A stretch of 64,000 nt of DNA from an uncultured Eubacterium sp. (GCA_947088865.1 CAMUHY010000006.1:1-64000); one strand, 5' to 3'; shown: positions 1-8,573, counted from the first letter of the stretch. The notes: generated by a model from the letters alone, not told the origin. Numbers and translations: made by a program.

Positions 1-20
1 GGTGATTTATTGATATTTTA

Positions 21-152
21 TGATTATTTTAATGACATTTCATTATCATTCTATTATTATTTTATGATTATTTTAATGATATTTCATTATCATTCTATTA
101 TTATTTTATGATTATTCTAATAGTATTTCATTATTATTCTATTATTATTTTA
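21..152. repeat. 44-bp tandem repeat, three copies
   Basis: Three AT-rich copies start at 21, 65 and 109, each beginning TGATTATT(T/C)TAAT. The first two copies contain the imperfect palindrome AATGAYATTTCATT; in the third it is eroded. The spacing is exactly 44 bp. Regular AT-rich repeats with internal dyads in a plasmid-like element are often iterons or centromere sites, but this array is about 17 kb from the ParMR genes, so its role is unknown. Confidence 0.75.
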
Positions 153-228
153 ATGAAATAATATTTTTTATTATTTTCTGTTTTTTTTAAAGAATTTAAT
201 AACCTATTTTTTTCAAAAAACAGGTACA

Positions 229-258
229 AAAAAAGCCGATTTACTAAATCGGCTTTTC
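229..258 (-). terminator. Rho-independent terminator after the 270-620 gene
   Basis: AAAAGCCGATTTA...TAAATCGGCTTTT forms a near-perfect stem; on the minus strand it is followed by a T run. It sits 12 bp past the stop codon of the preceding minus-strand gene. Confidence 0.85.
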
Positions 259-269
259 AAAGTTTGTTT

Positions 270-620
270 TTATACACTCAATATTTCTTTTTTCTTTACT
301 TGTGATAGCATTGAATTTGCTACAATATCCCCTTGTTTTCTCAAATACATATTAGCTAAATTTACTACATCATTACTTGGAATAATATATTTATTACTAT
401 TCCACAATATTTTACCTTCATTACTTATATCAAATACAACAAATCTATATGGATTAATTCCACATTTCAATGCTAAATCTATAATAATTTTCCTCTCATT
501 TTGTTCAGGAGGAAATGAAAATTCTGATAAACATTTTTTCAATGAAAGCTCATAATCTAGTATAGTAACTATACCAATATATATATTATTTATCATCTGA
601 TGAAATATACATTTTTTCAT
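270..620 (-). CDS. Unknown 116-aa protein, possible toxin partner of the Panacea gene
   Basis: I do not recognise a family. The ATG at 620 is chosen over an in-frame TTG at 635 because GGGAGG lies just upstream of it. The protein is soluble, lacks a signal peptide and has a central stretch around NERKIIIDLALKCG followed by a predicted beta-rich part (YRFVVFDI). It lies 97 bp downstream of a Panacea-domain gene on the same strand and ends at a clear terminator, so the two look like one transcript. Panacea domains are known antitoxin modules that pair with many unrelated toxins, which makes this the natural toxin candidate. That role is an inference from position only. Confidence 0.6.
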   Translation of the reverse strand: MKKCIFHQMINNIYIGIVTILDYELSLKKCLSEFSFPPEQNERKIIIDLALKCGINPYRFVVFDISNEGKILWNSNKYIIPSNDVVNLANMYLRKQGDIVANSMLSQVKKKEILSV

Positions 621-717
621 TAATATTCCTCCCAACTCAATATATTATTAAAATAACTTATAATATTCATCTACCATTTTTAACATTTATTTTTATACAT
701 TTAATATTCTTATGCCT

Positions 718-1140
718 TTACCCTTTACTCTTTATTAATTCTTGTGGGATAACCTCATGTTCTCCCAAACCATTTTTATAAATTAAGTTCCATGCTTTGC
801 CTTGACAACATATATCACTTCCCATATCCCACAGATTTAATAATCTTTTCTTTTCTACAATTGGATTCATTATCTTTAAATCCTCTTGCTTTATATTAAC
901 TATATACTTCATTCTAATTGGCAAAGCTCCAAAACCACAATATTGTTTATATACTTCTGGAACAGCTACTCCAAACTGCCACGCTTCTATACTTTCTAAA
1001 AACGCTATGCTTCCACATTGTAGAAACTCTCGTTGAATATAATAAAGAATATTTTGTAATTGTAAGTTAGAAATAGGATATTTCTCACTTGTACATTTAT
1101 TAATAACATATTTTGCTATATCCAGCGCAGAATTTATCAT
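718..1140 (-). CDS. Panacea-domain (DUF4065, SocA/GepA-like) protein, probable antitoxin
   Basis: The 140-aa protein shows the family pattern: ALDIAKYVINKC at the N-terminus, ISNLQLQNILYYIQ, then IEAWQFGVAVPEVYKQY and FGALPI. Panacea (DUF4065) proteins include GepA and the SocA proteolytic adaptor and are widespread antitoxins in PanAT modules. Start ATG 1140 has an AAGGAAG ribosome site close upstream. The downstream neighbour on the same strand (270-620) is an unrecognised small protein, matching a two-gene toxin-antitoxin layout. Family assignment is confident; the antitoxin role is inferred from family and context. Confidence 0.85.
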   Translation of the reverse strand: MINSALDIAKYVINKCTSEKYPISNLQLQNILYYIQREFLQCGSIAFLESIEAWQFGVAVPEVYKQYCGFGALPIRMKYIVNIKQEDLKIMNPIVEKKRLLNLWDMGSDICCQGKAWNLIYKNGLGEHEVIPQELIKSKG

Positions 1141-1254
1141 ACTTCCTTCTTTCTCAGCTAATAATAATATATTTTTTATTATATTTAACGTCTATTTTAT
1201 CAACTGCTTTTCTATTATGTATAACATTATATCAAATTTTTGCATATCAACAAC

Positions 1255-1510
1255 AAAAAAACTCTAACCAACTATAAATTGATTAGAGTTTTTTGTAATT
1301 TAAAAAGAAGTAAAGTAAAATTAAAAAAAGGACTTTCCTATAAAATAAGGATATTTATTACTACATCCTTATTATATGTAAATCACAATCTATATTCAAT
1401 AAATTCCATATAAAATATATAACTATTCTATTATAAAAACATATTCTTTTTATATGCTTTTAAAAACTAAAATGCTTTAACCAATATATATTTATTGATT
1501 AAAGCATTTA
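1255..1510. other. Three consecutive hairpins in the 1141-1973 intergenic region
   Basis: The 833-bp gap holds no convincing gene. It contains three stems: AAAACTCTAA/TTAGAGTTTT (1256-1294, flanked by A and T runs, terminator-like on both strands), AATAAGGAT/ATCCTTATT (1344-1373) and AAATGCTTTAA/TTAAAGCATTT (1470-1509). The first and third share TAACCAA...TTGATTA next to the loop. A plus-strand promoter-like TTGACT-N16-TATAAT is at 1863-1890. About 1700-1800 is less AT-rich than its surroundings and looks like a gene remnant that I cannot name. Confidence 0.45.
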
Positions 1511-1973
1511 GCCTCCCTTAAATTCCAAATTTTCAATCGAGATGTAAAGAATTATGAGGTATAAAAATTATGAATTACTACTTTTTCATTATATCAAATA
1601 TTTTTTTACTTTTCAAGTAAAATATATAATTTATTTTTTTTATTTTTTTTATTTTTTCAATATAAAAACAATTTACATATTTTATATATTTATCAATGCA
1701 AAATTTGAGCCTAGCATTGTACATTACCCACTCAACGACAATGCCAAGCTCGTCCATAATCGAAGAAGCCCTATTGAGCAAGATAAATATTCAGATTACC
1801 CTTAACCAAATATTCTCCTTACTCTTGGCATAATATAGTAATAGAATAAAACACTGGAAAACTTGACTTAAAAACCATATGTTTTATAATTCTACTACTT
1901 TTTGTATTATATCTCTATATTCTATTATTTTCAAGTAAAATGTTTAATTTTTTAGAAATTTTAGGAATAACAC

Positions 1974-2447
1974 TTAATCTTTCATTCGGATATTATCAAA
2001 GTCAATAAATTCAAGACCTTCTGCTACTCTTTCTGGATAAAAAATACCTATCCAAAAATTCTGAGAGTAAGCTCTATATTTCGCTAAGTTCTGATTCCAT
2101 GCTTGCACTTCGTCCACATACTCTTTATTAACAAATCCAAATTCATCACGGATAGCCTCTGTTTGCGCTTTGTATACAAGACCATTATATACTTGTTCAT
2201 TAACAGCTTTCTTTCCGTCAGCGCTGATTTGCTGGCAAATAATAAAAATTAACATCAATGCAGCAATTACTCCACTAATCCCAGCAGTCCAAATGCCAAT
2301 ATAATAAATGATTTCGCCGACTTCATCAAAAAATATTGAACTCGCACTATTACTTTGTTTCTTTCTATGCTTTGCTTCAATCCAAAAAGCAAAAAGTACA
2401 AAAGCAAGTCCTAAAAATATTAAAATTATAAAAAGCCAAAATAACAT
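1974..2447 (-). CDS. Small membrane protein, last gene of the dockerin cargo operon
   Basis: The 157-aa protein has a membrane helix at residues 1-23 and a second at about 47-70, then a soluble C-terminal part rich in charged residues with ARG-type aromatic stretches. No family is recognised. The ribosome site AAAGGAG lies 7 bases before the ATG. The gene begins 12 bp after the stop of the giant repeat protein (2460-6191), so they are surely cotranscribed. It may anchor or assist its secreted neighbours; that is inference. Confidence 0.75.
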   Translation of the reverse strand: MLFWLFIILIFLGLAFVLFAFWIEAKHRKKQSNSASSIFFDEVGEIIYYIGIWTAGISGVIAALMLIFIICQQISADGKKAVNEQVYNGLVYKAQTEAIRDEFGFVNKEYVDEVQAWNQNLAKYRAYSQNFWIGIFYPERVAEGLEFIDFDNIRMKD

Positions 2448-2459
2448 TTTTAATCTCCT

Positions 2460-5400
2460 TTAATACACAGGTACATGCCCTTTTTCGTTCTCTGGAATAT
2501 ACATACCCGATGTTACCCTTATTCTTGTTCGTATTCTTGAGAAATCGTACTTTTCAATTTTAAAATTTAGGTTTCTTACATCAACTGTTTCATGGGACGT
2601 TCCTACATTTCTGTACAATTTTACTTTCACATAAGAAGCATATCCTGGTCGTTCTTCAGGTACAGTAAATTGTACATTATCGGTATAAGTGTCATTTTCG
2701 TGTGCATTTTCTATTTCGGTCACAATATTAGGGATTCTATCGTCAACAAATTCATACTCAATTCTATCAACATGTCCCTCTATATCCGTTTGGATAAATC
2801 CTGTCATATCTCCATATACTCTTGGATACTCGTTTCTGTCTGTCCAATATACTAATGCATCCGACGTTCCTGCCATTACATAACTTTTATTTAATCGCCA
2901 AAGTTTTGCTTGCCATATAAGCGGTTCACCACATATCAACTCAAAAACCTTTGTTGTAGTGTTTCCTGCTTGGTCTATAATCTCCAGCGTGTAATAATTA
3001 TCCCCATCAGGATTTGCCTTAAACGAATTAGCAAGTATACCATAACAGTTGCCCTCCTCATTAACGATGTCCACTGAAAGGGTATCATCCGTTACTATAT
3101 TTTCAAAATTAACTTCAGTTCCTCTATACAAATTGATTGCTTTTAGACCGGAACCACCCTCATCTTTACAATTAAAAGAAATATTCGTTCCATCAAACGG
3201 ACATATGTAGCTGTCCTGTATATCGCCCTCTGGCTCTGTAATATCTGTCCAACGGGCATATAACGTTTTTATAACAACCTCTGGATAAAGGGTTTCCTCT
3301 GTCCATTGTTCGCCATCAGAAACCCTTGTTGTATACCAACCATCGAACCTAGCACCCTTTAATGTTGGAACAGGCAACTCTCCTAGCGGCTGCATATAAG
3401 TGACTTCCTTTTCTGTTGTTTCTAAGGTTAAATCACTATATAAACTATATTCCAATTTATTACCATCAAAATATAGCTTATATCTATTTGGCGTAGCATT
3501 AGCTGTTAATACTACATTGTAAGCTGGCATATAAAACATATAATCTTTTTTATATGCTTGCATTGTGCCTGTCCATTGATACCATGTGTAACCGTCTTTT
3601 ATTTCTGCATCAATAGAAACCACTTCACCATATTTATATCGTCCTGCGCCGCTTGTGCTTTCAATACCAGTACCACATATTAAATGTAAACCTCCGTTGC
3701 CATCATCTTCACCAACATCATACTCATTTCTTGTATAGTAGTAATTAACAATCGTACTTCCATCACCTTTTATTTTCACTTCTATTTCAGATGGAGAAGT
3801 AAAACCTATGTAATGTTTTATAGATGGTGTTATCAACTCATCAACAACACCTGTTAGTGTTTCTGTGTCTGATAGACTATAATTATCTTCATCATGCACC
3901 AACGAATCCGTATAATCTTTTGTTCCATCATAGTATAACTTTTGCTTCCAATGATTCACGACATATTTAATATTATTTATTGGTGTCCATTGGGCATACA
4001 TTGTAATAGTGCTGCCATTAACATCTGTAAGATTAATAACATTAATTGCTCCCTTATTGGAACTATCTCCATAAACTTTATTGTTCCATTTCCAACCAGT
4101 GAACGTATATCCATCTAATGTAAAACCATTTTCAGATAATTTACTGGATACATCATAAACGTGGTAACTATCTGGTGTTTCTCCACCCTCTGCACTAAGT
4201 GAGCCAGCTGGCGTATTTCTATTATAAGTAACAGTATATTTGATAGGTTCCCAGCTTTCGTCATTATCTCCTTTACCCATTGTTACCGTAAGAATAGTAT
4301 TTGCATATCCCATTTTGAACGTCTTTGACATATTATTTTTATCTGTCAAAAAGCTTCCTTTATCCATTGGTGTCATAATCCATTTTTTAAAGATATAACC
4401 CACCCTTGACGGATTTGGAATATTCATTTCCTCTTCATATCGTAATGTATAAGAGCGATTTTCTGTACTGCCATTCCAAGTACTTCCATCTGGTTTTACA
4501 GTTAAAATATAACTATTTCTTGTATAATAATAATCTACTACCGTAGAACCATCACTTTTAATGGTGACTTCAATTCCTGATGGGGCAGTAAACCCATTAT
4601 AGTTTTTTCGTTCAGGAGTTACTTTACTTCCTGTAACGCCTGTCAATACTTCTGTATCCGATAAACTATAATTATCCTCATCATACACCAATGAATTGGT
4701 ATAATCTTTTGTGCCATCATGGTACAATTTTTGTTTCCAATGGTTCACGGTATATTGAACATTGGAAGCTGGAGACCATTGAGCATACAAGGTTGTATTA
4801 GCGGTAAAATAATTATAATCGGCTTCTGAACTCCAGTTGCCCTTAGCGTCAATAATTTGCTTCCCTGAAGAAGTCGTAAAACCATTAAAAACAAATCCTT
4901 CTTTGTCTGCCGTCACCTTAATGGTTGGGACAAGAGAACACATGTTTAAATATGGGGTATTTCCATAAATATCATAGTATTTAATATATGTATTTCCCAG
5001 TAACTCCGCATTGGATGCACTGGTTGGCACAGCCCATTGAACACCTTTTTCTTGAAGTATGTAATTACTAACAATGCTATCGTTTGATACTTCGCCATAT
5101 ACAGGACTACTTATAACACCAGAATACTTTAAAGTGCCTCCATTGGTGTCAAAAGTAATTTTATACAATGGTTGCCACTTGGCAGTAATGGTTACGTCAC
5201 TATCAAAGTAATCATAATCCACTTGTAATTGTCCTTTTTCGTCAATTATCTGGACATCGTTATAATAGTAGCCTAAAAAAACATTATTCTCTTTTTCTGC
5301 AGTAACGTCCAATTTTGGATATTTTACAGAGTCATCGAGATAAAATACCTTTTTATCCGATAAAGCATGTACTTTTGTCCAAAATGCTTTATAATCGTCG

Positions 5401-6191
5401 TCCCAAAACTTTTTATCTAGTACATAGCCCCATTGATGGCTCTTGCACTCAACAAGATAATTATCCTCTTTTGACATTTGAGACTTGGCAGTACCAGCAT
5501 ATTTAATTGTTCCACCATTAGGGTCAAGATTTATCTTACATACAGGATATTCTTCCTGAGTGAGATAAATTTTACAATGGTGGTTCTCTCCATCATTTAT
5601 GCCCCATGCTGTCATACCAACATTATTTGTATCAATAGAGAATGAAAAGGTACTCTGGTCAAGCTGCTTTTCATTCAAGTTAGAATTATCTGCATCTTGG
5701 CTTGTATCATCAGACTTAATACTAGCATTCCAATAATATCCTTTTTCAAGATTCGTGCTTACAACTAATGGAAGCCTTGCATAAATAACACCTGGTGCTT
5801 CAATTGGTTTATCAAAATAATCTTTTTCTACCCAATATTGGGCAGTAGTCCCCTTGTTGCCATTCTCGTCAACTAGCTGAACTTCATATATATTTTGAAT
5901 TTGATTAATACCTAAAAAAGCATGATTATATTCTTTATAGTAACCTTCTATAAACATTTCTATCTTTTTCTTATGGTTGACATTAGTATCATAGCCATTT
6001 GCTACTTTACACTTAATTTTTACCCATTCTTGCACTTCTTCTTTTTCAAAACATAAGAAAAAATGTCCTGAACTTTTATCATAGCATAGGTTTGGGTCAG
6101 ATGAATAAGCATAAGCCATAATACTTGCACTTATTATACATGCTAACATTGTTATTACTACTATTAGTTTTCCGCTAATTCTTTTTTTCAT
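2460..6191 (-). CDS. Giant secreted InlB B-repeat / MucBP-like repeat protein
   Basis: This 1243-aa protein starts with a Sec signal peptide (about residues 1-28). Most of the rest is made of Listeria-Bacteroides (InlB B, Flg_new) repeats, recognisable by ITFDTNGGT beginnings and endings such as ITAKWQP, LYAQWSP, MYAQWTP and LYARWTD. Two long related blocks beginning with VNHWKQKLY and ending in YYYTRN resemble MucBP domains and are highly similar to each other. The C-terminal third is different, perhaps Ig-like. No LPXTG motif, sorting signal or S-layer domain is seen, so attachment to the cell is unclear. Such repeats usually occur in adhesins or surface stalks. The ribosome site AAGGAG precedes the ATG. 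It follows the dockerin gene by 51 bp. Confidence 0.85.
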   Translation of the reverse strand: MKKRISGKLIVVITMLACIISASIMAYAYSSDPNLCYDKSSGHFFLCFEKEEVQEWVKIKCKVANGYDTNVNHKKKIEMFIEGYYKEYNHAFLGINQIQNIYEVQLVDENGNKGTTAQYWVEKDYFDKPIEAPGVIYARLPLVVSTNLEKGYYWNASIKSDDTSQDADNSNLNEKQLDQSTFSFSIDTNNVGMTAWGINDGENHHCKIYLTQEEYPVCKINLDPNGGTIKYAGTAKSQMSKEDNYLVECKSHQWGYVLDKKFWDDDYKAFWTKVHALSDKKVFYLDDSVKYPKLDVTAEKENNVFLGYYYNDVQIIDEKGQLQVDYDYFDSDVTITAKWQPLYKITFDTNGGTLKYSGVISSPVYGEVSNDSIVSNYILQEKGVQWAVPTSASNAELLGNTYIKYYDIYGNTPYLNMCSLVPTIKVTADKEGFVFNGFTTSSGKQIIDAKGNWSSEADYNYFTANTTLYAQWSPASNVQYTVNHWKQKLYHDGTKDYTNSLVYDEDNYSLSDTEVLTGVTGSKVTPERKNYNGFTAPSGIEVTIKSDGSTVVDYYYTRNSYILTVKPDGSTWNGSTENRSYTLRYEEEMNIPNPSRVGYIFKKWIMTPMDKGSFLTDKNNMSKTFKMGYANTILTVTMGKGDNDESWEPIKYTVTYNRNTPAGSLSAEGGETPDSYHVYDVSSKLSENGFTLDGYTFTGWKWNNKVYGDSSNKGAINVINLTDVNGSTITMYAQWTPINNIKYVVNHWKQKLYYDGTKDYTDSLVHDEDNYSLSDTETLTGVVDELITPSIKHYIGFTSPSEIEVKIKGDGSTIVNYYYTRNEYDVGEDDGNGGLHLICGTGIESTSGAGRYKYGEVVSIDAEIKDGYTWYQWTGTMQAYKKDYMFYMPAYNVVLTANATPNRYKLYFDGNKLEYSLYSDLTLETTEKEVTYMQPLGELPVPTLKGARFDGWYTTRVSDGEQWTEETLYPEVVIKTLYARWTDITEPEGDIQDSYICPFDGTNISFNCKDEGGSGLKAINLYRGTEVNFENIVTDDTLSVDIVNEEGNCYGILANSFKANPDGDNYYTLEIIDQAGNTTTKVFELICGEPLIWQAKLWRLNKSYVMAGTSDALVYWTDRNEYPRVYGDMTGFIQTDIEGHVDRIEYEFVDDRIPNIVTEIENAHENDTYTDNVQFTVPEERPGYASYVKVKLYRNVGTSHETVDVRNLNFKIEKYDFSRIRTRIRVTSGMYIPENEKGHVPVY

Positions 6192-6242
6192 AAAATCTCC
6201 TTTTTCAAGGAGATGAGATTTTTTGTTTATATATCTATATTT

Positions 6243-7151
6243 TTAATTGCTTCCCCATACACAACCATACTTTTCAGCGGTGATACGTTTCATTTCTTCT
6301 TTTGACACAAGTAAAATAACATTATCATTATTCCAATCACCTTTTTTAACGCCAACACTTATAGCAGATATTATATCACTATATAATACACTTCCATCTT
6401 CCATTGTAGTTATTATAAAGTTAAATGAAGCAGCTTCTGCAGAATCTTCACAAGCATCCTCACGATATGGAATACCGCAAGCTACATTTAGTACGTCTCT
6501 TCTGCGATTACTATATCTAACATCTTTTTCTTCTTTTTCTGCTTTGTCAGCACTATCATCAGGTGTTGTATACCAATCTTTAAATGCGTTAAATTCTGCT
6601 GTAAGATAGGTTGTTATGATTTCTGCCCTTGACATACTCTTTTTAAGTCCTAATTCTCTTATAACCTGATTAGTTGCTTTTTCTCTATCTGTTGGTTGCA
6701 TATATGCAGGGTCATGAGGATAAACAAAATAATCGTCCTCATTGTCTGGAATAGATGGCGTTTCTGGAGTAGTTTCTTCAGGTGTTGTTGGTTCTGGAGC
6801 AGTTGGCTGTTGAGGAACACCCAGCTCCACATTCATACCTGCAAGATGTCTCATAAGAAGTACTGCATCGGTTGTATTAATCTTTCCATCAAGATTAACA
6901 TCACTTGCAGTCATATCTATTTTAACGGTCATACCGGCAAGATGTTTTTTAAGTGTGACCCCATCACCAACATTAATAGAACCATCGCCATTTATATCAC
7001 CATATTTAATTGTAATCTCGTCTCCTTGAGTATTTATATCTAAATTTGCAGCATTTACGTTCTTTGTATTGCCTAATGTAAATACACTTGTAAGTGCTGT
7101 GATAGCTGCAAGTGTCACAGGCACCATTTTTTTAAGATTTCTTTTTAACAT
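6243..7151 (-). CDS. Secreted protein with N-terminal type I dockerin and unknown C-terminal domain
   Basis: A signal peptide (about residues 1-35) is followed by a complete type I dockerin: two calcium-loop/helix segments, GDINGDGSINVGDGVTLKKHL (near 51-71) and DVNLDGKINTTDAVLLMRHL (near 84-103). A Pro/Thr/Glu linker follows (about 113-140), then a 160-residue domain I cannot name. Dockerins bind cohesins on scaffoldins or cell surfaces, so this protein should dock its C-terminal domain to an extracellular complex. N-terminal dockerins are less common than C-terminal ones. It is the first gene of a three-gene operon with the ribosome site AGGAGG. Being on a mobile element, it is cargo for a host that has its own dockerin protein (53828-57907). 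Confidence 0.85.
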   Translation of the reverse strand: MLKRNLKKMVPVTLAAITALTSVFTLGNTKNVNAANLDINTQGDEITIKYGDINGDGSINVGDGVTLKKHLAGMTVKIDMTASDVNLDGKINTTDAVLLMRHLAGMNVELGVPQQPTAPEPTTPEETTPETPSIPDNEDDYFVYPHDPAYMQPTDREKATNQVIRELGLKKSMSRAEIITTYLTAEFNAFKDWYTTPDDSADKAEKEEKDVRYSNRRRDVLNVACGIPYREDACEDSAEAASFNFIITTMEDGSVLYSDIISAISVGVKKGDWNNDNVILLVSKEEMKRITAEKYGCVWGSN

Positions 7152-7515
7152 AATAATTATCCTCCTCTGTCCATATCACTAACCCCTTTCTTACAAGTTT
7201 TATTTTTACTTGTGTTCTTAGGTTAATAATACCTTTTTTAAAATTGTTTTTGTTTTCAATACGACACTACTTTTATTTTTTTCTGTCAAAAATGCAAATA
7301 ATGTCTTTTTTTACTTCTTTTTCATATTATATCATAATCATGTACAAAAGTAAATACTTTTTATTTATTTTTTTAATTTTTAGTATTAATTATTAGAATA
7401 GTGTTTTACAAAAAACAAAGCAGCTATCAGGAAAGAATCCTTTTAGCTGCTTTTAACTTTTTTATTTACTGTCTACTCATATAAATAGGAACAACATAAT
7501 ACTCCTACCTTATAC
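7152..7515 (-). promoter_or_regulatory. Upstream region of the dockerin operon, part of a duplicated intergenic cassette
   Basis: No gene is seen. The stretch around 7215-7300 (containing CAATACGACACTACTTTTA) resembles 9620-9700 (CAAATACGACACTATTTTTA), and the terminator hairpin at 7417-7453 resembles the one at 9759-9801. The promoter of the dockerin operon should be here, but no clear -35/-10 pair stands out. Confidence 0.5.
7417..7453 (-). terminator. Terminator after the 7516-7938 gene
   Basis: AAAGCAGCTA/TAGCTGCTTT with an inner AGGA/TCCT step; on the minus strand it is followed by TTTGTTTTTTG. The same hairpin design recurs at 9759-9801. Confidence 0.8.
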
Positions 7516-7938
7516 TTAATCATCTTCATAATGTTGAGGTTTAAATAATCGAATAAATGTACGTACAATTACAACAATATCCTTAATTATGCAAACAATA
7601 GCTGCAATTATAATGACTAGACCAAATATGCCCCCTGCTATTTGATAAGGTAAAAAATAAGTTAAAAGATAAAATGGTGCTGAAATAACTAACAATGGAA
7701 TAAAAAGCATAAAGCAAAGTGAAAACACAGTCATTATAAGACCATTTTTACCCAAATAAGCAATAAAAGAAAAACCATTTTCATGAAAACACCACATATA
7801 ATAGGTTATTACTCCATACATCAAAGAAAAGTATCCAACTACCTCCAATATGGAACTTGGCTCTTCTTTATATAAATATAAATAGTATGCTGCTACCCCT
7901 GAAAGCGTAGTTTTAATAATTATTCCAATCAGTTTCAT
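7516..7938 (-). CDS. Four-helix membrane protein of unknown function
   Basis: The 140-aa protein is mostly hydrophobic, with helices near residues 3-20, 28-50, 66-88 and 96-117, and ends in a charged tail (RLFKPQHYEDD). No family is recognised. A GGAAGG ribosome site precedes the ATG. It stands alone, ended by the hairpin at 7417-7453 and with a long non-coding stretch upstream that contains the type I toxin module. Its base composition matches the rest of the element. Confidence 0.65.
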   Translation of the reverse strand: MKLIGIIIKTTLSGVAAYYLYLYKEEPSSILEVVGYFSLMYGVITYYMWCFHENGFSFIAYLGKNGLIMTVFSLCFMLFIPLLVISAPFYLLTYFLPYQIAGGIFGLVIIIAAIVCIIKDIVVIVRTFIRLFKPQHYEDD

Positions 7939-8064
7939 TTGTTTTTAACCTTCCAATCTTAAGTATTTTACAATTTCTTTATTTATCCTTTTAAATAAAC
8001 AGATTCATTGTAACAATCTTAAAATATATAGTCAACAAATTATTTATACAAATTATAACTTTCA

Positions 8065-8120
8065 TCTTATTTTTTACTGAATGGCACAGACTGCTTTATA
8101 TTTATAAATTTTAAACCTAC
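8065..8120 (-). pseudogene. Remnant resembling the 3' end of the TOPRIM gene
   Basis: The segment TTTCATCTT...ACTGCTTTATATTTATAAATTTTAAAC closely follows 8571-8640, the last codons of the TOPRIM gene (TTTCATCTTG...ACTGCTTTAGGCTTATAAACTTTCAAAC). It suggests an old duplication of that gene of which only the tail remains. The rest of 7939-8170 shows nothing. Confidence 0.45.
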
Positions 8121-8170
8121 CTTGCTTTCAAGTTATTCTTATGTTCTTACACTCTTCAATAAAATTTTTC

Positions 8171-8199
8171 TTGAATCCAACAATTAGATATGTTATATT
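8171..8199 (+). promoter_or_regulatory. Promoter of the antisense antitoxin RNA
   Basis: TTGAAT (8171-8176), 17-bp spacer, TATATT (8194-8199). It points toward the toxin gene on the opposite strand, and the predicted RNA begins near ATGGGAAAGCC. Confidence 0.6.
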
Positions 8200-8204
8200 A
8201 AATA

Positions 8205-8314
8205 CATGAAATGGGAAAGCCATAAAGCGGCTCTATCCTCCAAAATAAAGTTAATTACTTAACGTATTATAACGTCAGTCGTCAACTACTGGGAATAGTT
8301 GGCGGCTACTTTTT
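8205..8314 (+). ncRNA. Antisense antitoxin RNA of a type I toxin-antitoxin module
   Basis: The predicted RNA starts about 6 bases after the -10 box and is complementary to the 3' part of the toxin mRNA. It can end at a stem AGTCGTCAACTA/TAGTTGGCGGCT (8277-8307, with G-U pairs) followed by five T. A second plus-strand terminator, GCCCTCC/GGAGGGC plus six T (8401-8433), lies beyond the toxin start, so a longer RNA covering the whole toxin gene is also possible. Its 5' region (TGGGAAAGCCATAAAGC) resembles the 5' region of the toxin mRNA (TGGGAAACCATAGAGCC). Confidence 0.55.
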
Positions 8315-8394
8315 CCCTTGAAGATTGTGTAACACAAACTTACAAGGGCAACAATGAAGATACCAGTCTGAATTAGCTCTGAATATGTAATCAT
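8275..8394 (-). CDS. Type I toxin, short holin-like membrane peptide
   Basis: The 39-codon gene encodes one membrane helix (GIFIVALVSLCYTIF, residues 11-25) followed by KGK and a polar tail. This is the pattern of Firmicutes holin-like/TxpA-type type I toxins, which damage the membrane. The ribosome site GGAGGG is 7 bases before the ATG and lies in a hairpin GCCCTCC/GGAGGGC that would hide it in the mRNA, as is usual for such toxins. The antisense RNA on the opposite strand overlaps its 3' end. The toxin promoter is at 8493-8521. Confidence 0.75.
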   Translation of the reverse strand: MITYSELIQTGIFIVALVSLCYTIFKGKSSRQLFPVVDD

Positions 8395-8400
8395 TGCATC

Positions 8401-8433
8401 GCCCTCCTTTGTATTAATCTGGAGGGCTTTTTT
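8401..8433. promoter_or_regulatory. Hairpin hiding the toxin ribosome site; also a plus-strand terminator
   Basis: GCCCTCC (8401-8407) and GGAGGGC (8421-8427) are perfect complements with a 13-base loop. On the minus strand the second arm in the mRNA is the toxin's Shine-Dalgarno sequence. On the plus strand the stem is followed by six T, making a textbook terminator. Confidence 0.7.
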
Positions 8434-8492
8434 ATACTCTCCGAAAAAAAGAAGGTAAAGCCGCCTATGGCTCTATGGTTTCCCACATTGGT

Positions 8493-8521
8493 AATATAGC
8501 ATATATTCTATTATTGAGCAA
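8493..8521 (-). promoter_or_regulatory. Promoter of the type I toxin mRNA
   Basis: On the minus strand TTGCTC (8521-8516), 17-bp spacer, TATATT (8498-8493). The -10 box and the first transcribed bases mirror those of the antitoxin RNA. Confidence 0.55.
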
Positions 8522-8573
8522 TATGCTTTTACTCTCTAACATATATACTCTAACTTATAAATTACATACATTT

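Noticed and set aside
1554-1805. Overlapping open frames on both strands in the 1141-1973 gap
   Set aside because: No ribosome sites and very AT-rich, low-complexity sequence; the minus frame has a possible remnant (IMDELGIVVEWVMYNARL) but no gene can be supported.
2592-5506. Plus-strand open frames across the giant repeat protein
   Set aside because: They are antisense shadows of the real minus-strand gene, without ribosome sites or recognisable sequence.
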